This document shows, in pieces, positions 35,930 through 39,415 of a stretch of 39,415 nt of DNA (the first letter of the stretch is position 1; every line of letters begins with the position of its first letter). The stretch lies in NCBI GenBank assembly GCA_018064665.1, contig JAGHUV010000030.1, positions 1 through 39,415 of the forward strand, written 5' to 3'. The position numbers and the translations under genes are program-made. Under the pieces are notes generated by a model. That model saw nothing but the letters and a program-made list of their open reading frames with translations, was not told the origin of the DNA and made no database searches. This DNA comes from Candidatus Crickella caballi. Its GTDB lineage: Bacteria > Bacillota > Clostridia > Peptostreptococcales > Anaerovoracaceae.

Positions 35930-37324
35930 TTAACCCCAGAATGAAGTCAGCTGACCGTAAACGATCATAGCCATGAACAGAGGTCCGATCCACTTAATGC
36001 ATACATTGTAGAGTCCCTTTGACTTGAAGTTGGATCCCTTCAGTACTTCGTCATCGATGTAGTGAGGAGCAAACCAACCAAGAAGGATAGCCATGATGAG
36101 ACCAGTTAATGGCATCAGGATACCTTCTGCAACTGCATCCCAAACGTCGAGTACGTCCGGCTGTCCCAGAATGTGGAACCATGCCATTGTGTCGGATGCG
36201 CCAAGGCAGTCAAGAGTAGTCATTGCATTACCAACAAGACCGATAAGAGCCATGATCATAGTAACCTTGAATCTGCTTGGTGACTTACCCTTCTTAATCT
36301 GGCTATCAAGGATAGCAGAGATTCCGCCTTCCATCATACCGATGGATGATGACAGTGCTGCGAAGAAGATGAGCAGCCAGAACATGAACTGGAATACTCT
36401 TCCTGCAAAGCCCATTGACTGGAATACTGTAGTCATGGAGATGAACAGAAGTCCAGGGCCTGCACCAGGCTCAATTCCGAATGAGAATACAGCTGGCATA
36501 ATAGCCATACCTGCGAGGATAGCAACGAGTGAGTCTCCGATTACGATGAATACAGAGTCTTTCTCAAGGTTCTCATTTGATCCAAGATATGAACCGTAAG
36601 CAATCAGACAAGCTGAAGCAAGTGAGAGTGAGAAGAACATCTGGCCACCTGCGAGTGACAGAGTGTCAAAGAATCCCTTTGCAGTGTTCATGCCGTCAAA
36701 GTGTGGCTTGAACAGGAATGCGAGTCCTTCGCCGCCGCCAGGCAGAGTGCATGATCTAACAACGATTACAAGCAGCATTACGAAAAGTGCTGGCATTGCG
36801 ATCTTGCAGAACTTCTCGATACCGCCGGATACACCGCCGAGTACGATAGCAACTGTTACAACAAGGAATGCTACAGTCCAGATAAGAGCACTTCCGCCAT
36901 TGCTCAGCAGGTTCTGCTCAAAGTAAGCACCTGGGTCAACAGTATTGATTGTAGCGTTTCCACTGAATCCTGCAACTGAAGCAACGAGATACTTTGAAAT
37001 GTATCCACCGAATGTGCAGTAGAAGGAAAGCAGGAAGAACGGTACGATTGTCTGAAGTACACCGTTGAACTTGAAGCTGTGATGAATCTCTTCATAAGCT
37101 TCGATTGCAGCTTTCTTGGACTTACGACCAACAGCGATTTCGGAGAGTACGAGTGGGTAACCTACAAATACGCAAAGAATTACGTAAATAAGCAGGAATG
37201 CGAATCCACCGCCAACTCCCAGCTTGTAAGGGAATGACCAGAGGTTACCAAGACCTACGGCTGATCCGAGGCAAGCCATCAGAAATCCAAAGTTGGAGTT
37301 AAAACCACCTTTACTTTGTTCCAT
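35930..37324 (-). CDS. Neurotransmitter:sodium symporter family transporter
   Basis: A 464-residue polytopic membrane protein of the NSS/SNF family (LeuT, MhsT, TnaT relatives), which imports amino acids with sodium. The first helix holds the conserved GSAVGLGNLWSFPY segment with its unwound centre, which forms part of the sodium and substrate sites. About eleven hydrophobic helices can be counted, the length typical of bacterial MhsT-like members. GGVSGGIEKFCKIAMPALF and the ALSSSIGMMEG helix 8 region also fit. The substrate is probably a hydrophobic or aromatic amino acid by family precedent, but it cannot be fixed. GGGAGG precedes the ATG. It has its own near-ideal promoter and a terminator shared with the convergent flavoprotein gene. 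Confidence 0.93.
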   Translation of the reverse strand: MEQSKGGFNSNFGFLMACLGSAVGLGNLWSFPYKLGVGGGFAFLLIYVILCVFVGYPLVLSEIAVGRKSKKAAIEAYEEIHHSFKFNGVLQTIVPFFLLSFYCTFGGYISKYLVASVAGFSGNATINTVDPGAYFEQNLLSNGGSALIWTVAFLVVTVAIVLGGVSGGIEKFCKIAMPALFVMLLVIVVRSCTLPGGGEGLAFLFKPHFDGMNTAKGFFDTLSLAGGQMFFSLSLASACLIAYGSYLGSNENLEKDSVFIVIGDSLVAILAGMAIMPAVFSFGIEPGAGPGLLFISMTTVFQSMGFAGRVFQFMFWLLIFFAALSSSIGMMEGGISAILDSQIKKGKSPSRFKVTMIMALIGLVGNAMTTLDCLGASDTMAWFHILGQPDVLDVWDAVAEGILMPLTGLIMAILLGWFAPHYIDDEVLKGSNFKSKGLYNVCIKWIGPLFMAMIVYGQLTSFWG

Positions 37325-37390
37325 TATAAATACCTCCCAAAAAATATAAAAAAATATAGTTCGATGTTAAGAAACATCTACACGAGTACT

Positions 37391-37420
37391 ATTATAATAT
37401 TGAAGTATTTGTGATGTCAA
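37391..37420 (-). promoter_or_regulatory. Consensus sigma-A promoter of the symporter gene
   Basis: On the minus strand TTGACA (37420-37415) and TATAAT (37396-37391) are both perfect and spaced 18 nt. Initiation near 37384 gives a 60-nt leader. The leader contains a small hairpin, GATGTT with AACATC, near 37361-37376. Confidence 0.85.
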
Positions 37421-37480
37421 TATGAACATCCTCTTCACATAGAATTCACATAGACATATAAGCTAAAAGTTGAAACAATT

Positions 37481-37513
37481 AAAAGAATGGGGCCCGTTTA
37501 CACGGACCCCATT
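37481..37513 (-). terminator. Terminator of the penicillin-binding protein gene
   Basis: A 12-bp stem (37502-37513 with 37486-37497, one G-U) with a GTAA loop is followed on the minus strand by CTTTT. It starts 12 nt after the stop codon of the upstream minus-strand gene. Confidence 0.85.
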
Positions 37514-37525
37514 ATAGTAATAATG

Positions 37526-39415
37526 CTATAGACCATATTTTCTTCTGATATCGTCAGGAATTTTTCCATCCCATTTGAAATCACCATCGCGCCAGCCTTT
37601 TGCATATTCGTAGTGCTCAGCTTCATCTACGACCTTGACCTGTTCATCATAAGCCTCTTTATCAACTATCCACGATGCACCTTCAACTCCTTCTGCAGGA
37701 TCCCAATGACCTACTGCATCATGATGCACTGTTTCGGTATGACTTTTCTCAGGTATCAGAATCTTATGATTTTCTCTTTCGAGTAACCATGCTTCTTTTG
37801 CACGTTTCTCAGCCTCTGCTTTCATCTTCTTTTCATCGTCAGGTGCATATTTATCAAGACCAATCTCAGTGCCCTTGGTGAAGTAGCATCCGTTAGACTG
37901 AATAACATTGGCAGGCTGTGCTTTATAGGTTCCCTTGAGAGCCTTAGGACACTGGCTGAGAATCTTAGACCAGAGTCTTGCCGCATATCCGGAGTTACCT
38001 GTAAGTTTAACGTTGTTGTCTACGCCAATCCACAGTGCAGCTGCATATGATGGGGTGAAGCCATCAAACCAGATATCTGTCTGGTCATCAGTTGTTCCTG
38101 TCTTACCGCCTGACTGAACTTCAGGTAATCTTGCACCACCGGCAATACCATTTGTTACTACTGACTGAAGGACCTTGGTCATGATCCATGCAACACCTTC
38201 ATCCATTACTTCAGACTGTTCTGATTTTCCTTCAAGAAGAACATTTCCATCGCGATCTACAACCTTGGTGTAGCAGATCGGTGTATTTACTTTACCACCG
38301 GCAGGGAAGGAGGAATATGCCAAAGCCATCTCGAGTGGGATAACTCCGTTAACAAGTCCGCCAAGTGCCATGGCAGCAGGGTTCATATCGTTAGCAGTCT
38401 GTGACTCGTCAGTTACAATAGTGGAAAGTCCGAATCTCTGAAGCATTTCTGCTGAGAAAGGAGCACCGACCTGAAGCTGTATCTTTACTGCACATGTGTT
38501 GATGGATTTCTGAATAGCAGTCATAAATGTCTGCTTGCCGGAATATCCGCCCTCCGCGTTCTTCGGCCAGTCTCTGCCCTCAATATGTGTCCTCTCATCG
38601 GCAACAGAGGAGTAGGTGGTGATATATGTACCATATCCCTTGAGTCCCTGTTTATCGATACCGTAATCGTGATAAGGCCATTTCTGTCCGGCTTTCTGAA
38701 GCTCAAAGCTGCGCTGAAGAGCTGCACCGTATACTGAAAGCGGCTTGATCGATGAACCTGACTGACGTGGATTGAGAGCTCTGTTAAGCAGCTTCTCTCC
38801 CTTGGTAGTACGTCCGCCGACCATAGCTTTAACCTCGCCTGTACCAACGCCTACGATTACCATAGCAGCCTGAGGCTGAATAGTCTTCGGTGCGAGGCTG
38901 TAGCCTTTCTTGGTGATAGTAACAGTTTTATCTTTATTATTTACTTTCCATACATCAGGATTATCGTTAAAGAAGTCTGCCGAAATAACAACATTGCCAT
39001 CTGCATCAAGAGATTTATAGCTCAGAGGAACATTAACGTATCCACCCGGATAGGAGTATAAGATTCCGTCAATGATCTTATATGTGAATTTGAATTCGAT
39101 GCTGTAATCGGTTCCTTCATTTGTCTCTGTTGTATATACATTGAGACGCTTGGAATCTTTAATGGTTACAGAGCCATCACTGTTGATCTTTACCTGATCT
39201 CCCTTAAGTGTGAAGTTACCCTTATCATTAAAGAAGTTCTCGTAATTGTATAGAAGAACAGTACCGTCATTAACAATATTTCCATCTGAATCTCTGTTGT
39301 ATAAACCTGATACGCCAGGATAGTTTGAAGAATCCTTAAGCTCCTTAACTGCAACCTTCTGTGCAGTGCTGTCCATTGTTGAATAAATCTTGAGGCCCTG
39401 AGTATATACCATCTT
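37526..39415 (-). CDS. Class A penicillin-binding protein, C-terminal part (gene continues beyond window)
   Basis: The last 629 residues of a bifunctional penicillin-binding protein; the glycosyltransferase domain lies outside the window. The visible part starts at the linker GLKIYSTMDSTAQ typical of PBP1A. The transpeptidase domain has SSIK (nucleophile Ser, codon near 38753), SIN in KSINTCAVK and KTGTTDD, all three motifs intact, so it should cross-link peptidoglycan. A roughly 150-residue insertion precedes the catalytic core (about residues 30-180). After the domain comes an unusual tail of about 120 residues (37526-37900): charged, rich in Glu, Lys, His and Trp, with HTETVHHDAVGHWDP and VDKEAYDEQVKVVDEAEHY. 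A terminator follows. Confidence 0.93.
   Translation of the reverse strand, partial: KMVYTQGLKIYSTMDSTAQKVAVKELKDSSNYPGVSGLYNRDSDGNIVNDGTVLLYNYENFFNDKGNFTLKGDQVKINSDGSVTIKDSKRLNVYTTETNEGTDYSIEFKFTYKIIDGILYSYPGGYVNVPLSYKSLDADGNVVISADFFNDNPDVWKVNNKDKTVTITKKGYSLAPKTIQPQAAMVIVGVGTGEVKAMVGGRTTKGEKLLNRALNPRQSGSSIKPLSVYGAALQRSFELQKAGQKWPYHDYGIDKQGLKGYGTYITTYSSVADERTHIEGRDWPKNAEGGYSGKQTFMTAIQKSINTCAVKIQLQVGAPFSAEMLQRFGLSTIVTDESQTANDMNPAAMALGGLVNGVIPLEMALAYSSFPAGGKVNTPICYTKVVDRDGNVLLEGKSEQSEVMDEGVAWIMTKVLQSVVTNGIAGGARLPEVQSGGKTGTTDDQTDIWFDGFTPSYAAALWIGVDNNVKLTGNSGYAARLWSKILSQCPKALKGTYKAQPANVIQSNGCYFTKGTEIGLDKYAPDDEKKMKAEAEKRAKEAWLLERENHKILIPEKSHTETVHHDAVGHWDPAEGVEGASWIVDKEAYDEQVKVVDEAEHYEYAKGWRDGDFKWDGKIPDDIRRKYGL

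Noticed and set aside
36093-36599. 168-residue plus-strand frame opposite the symporter gene
   Set aside because: Pro/Ser/Met-rich antisense translation of a membrane-protein gene, with no ribosome site or promoter.

Overview
The window looks like a chromosomal segment of a low-GC, Gram-positive, anaerobic Firmicute of class Clostridia. The evidence is the Firmicutes gene order (priA-def-fmt-rsmB-prpC-prkC-rsgA-rpe, comEC-holA, argR-recN, ruvCAB-queA-tgt), strong AGGAG-type ribosome binding sites, a PASTA kinase, ammonia-dependent AsnA, PduL-type phosphotransacylases, the QueH form of epoxyqueuosine reductase, and secreted proteins ending in the lysine-rich Fn3-like modules common in Eubacteriales. 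Family or genus cannot be fixed from sequence reading alone.

Layout. 1-456: the end of a tRNA operon (partial Ser-GCT, then Trp, Pro, Met, Phe) and its terminator. 500-4676: a small XRE regulator, a secreted SH3/glucosaminidase wall hydrolase, and two tandem PduL-type acyltransferases with their own promoter and terminator. 4736-5650 (minus): a TIGR01212-type radical SAM protein. 5706-16887: a long, tightly packed plus-strand run from queH and asnA through priA, def, fmt, a YugP-type metalloprotease, rsmB, prpC, prkC and rsgA to rpe. It couples replication restart, start-methionine processing, rRNA methylation, wall-sensing Ser/Thr phosphorylation and 30S maturation. 16988-20340: comEC and holA. 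20323-22420 (minus): argR-recN, overlapping holA tail to tail. 22604-28117: ruvC-ruvA-ruvB-queA-tgt-rlmD-like.

28118-35022 is the accessory part. It holds a decayed YdcF/DUF218 pseudogene, a promoter-terminator pair with no ORF (candidate small RNA), a CRP-type palindrome, a class I cyclic-di-GMP (GEMM-I) riboswitch whose 3' strand overlaps an intrinsic terminator, and the gene it precedes. That gene encodes a 1929-residue secreted protein with a beta-helix-like body, GLUG motifs, an alanine-rich coiled-coil stalk with two 90-residue repeats, an Ig-like module and an Fn3-like C-terminus. The fold overlap predicts that c-di-GMP switches this surface protein on. This is the most interesting locus of the window.

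35057-39415: a small flavoprotein with a compact four-cysteine motif, then on the minus strand a neurotransmitter:sodium symporter with a near-ideal promoter and a class A penicillin-binding protein that runs off the window. Other recurrent signals are extended -10 promoters of the form TGnTATAAT or TGnTAGAAT, and two or three genes (holA, ruvC, possibly comEC) whose -10 element lies exactly 6 nt before the ATG with no Shine-Dalgarno, suggesting leaderless mRNAs.
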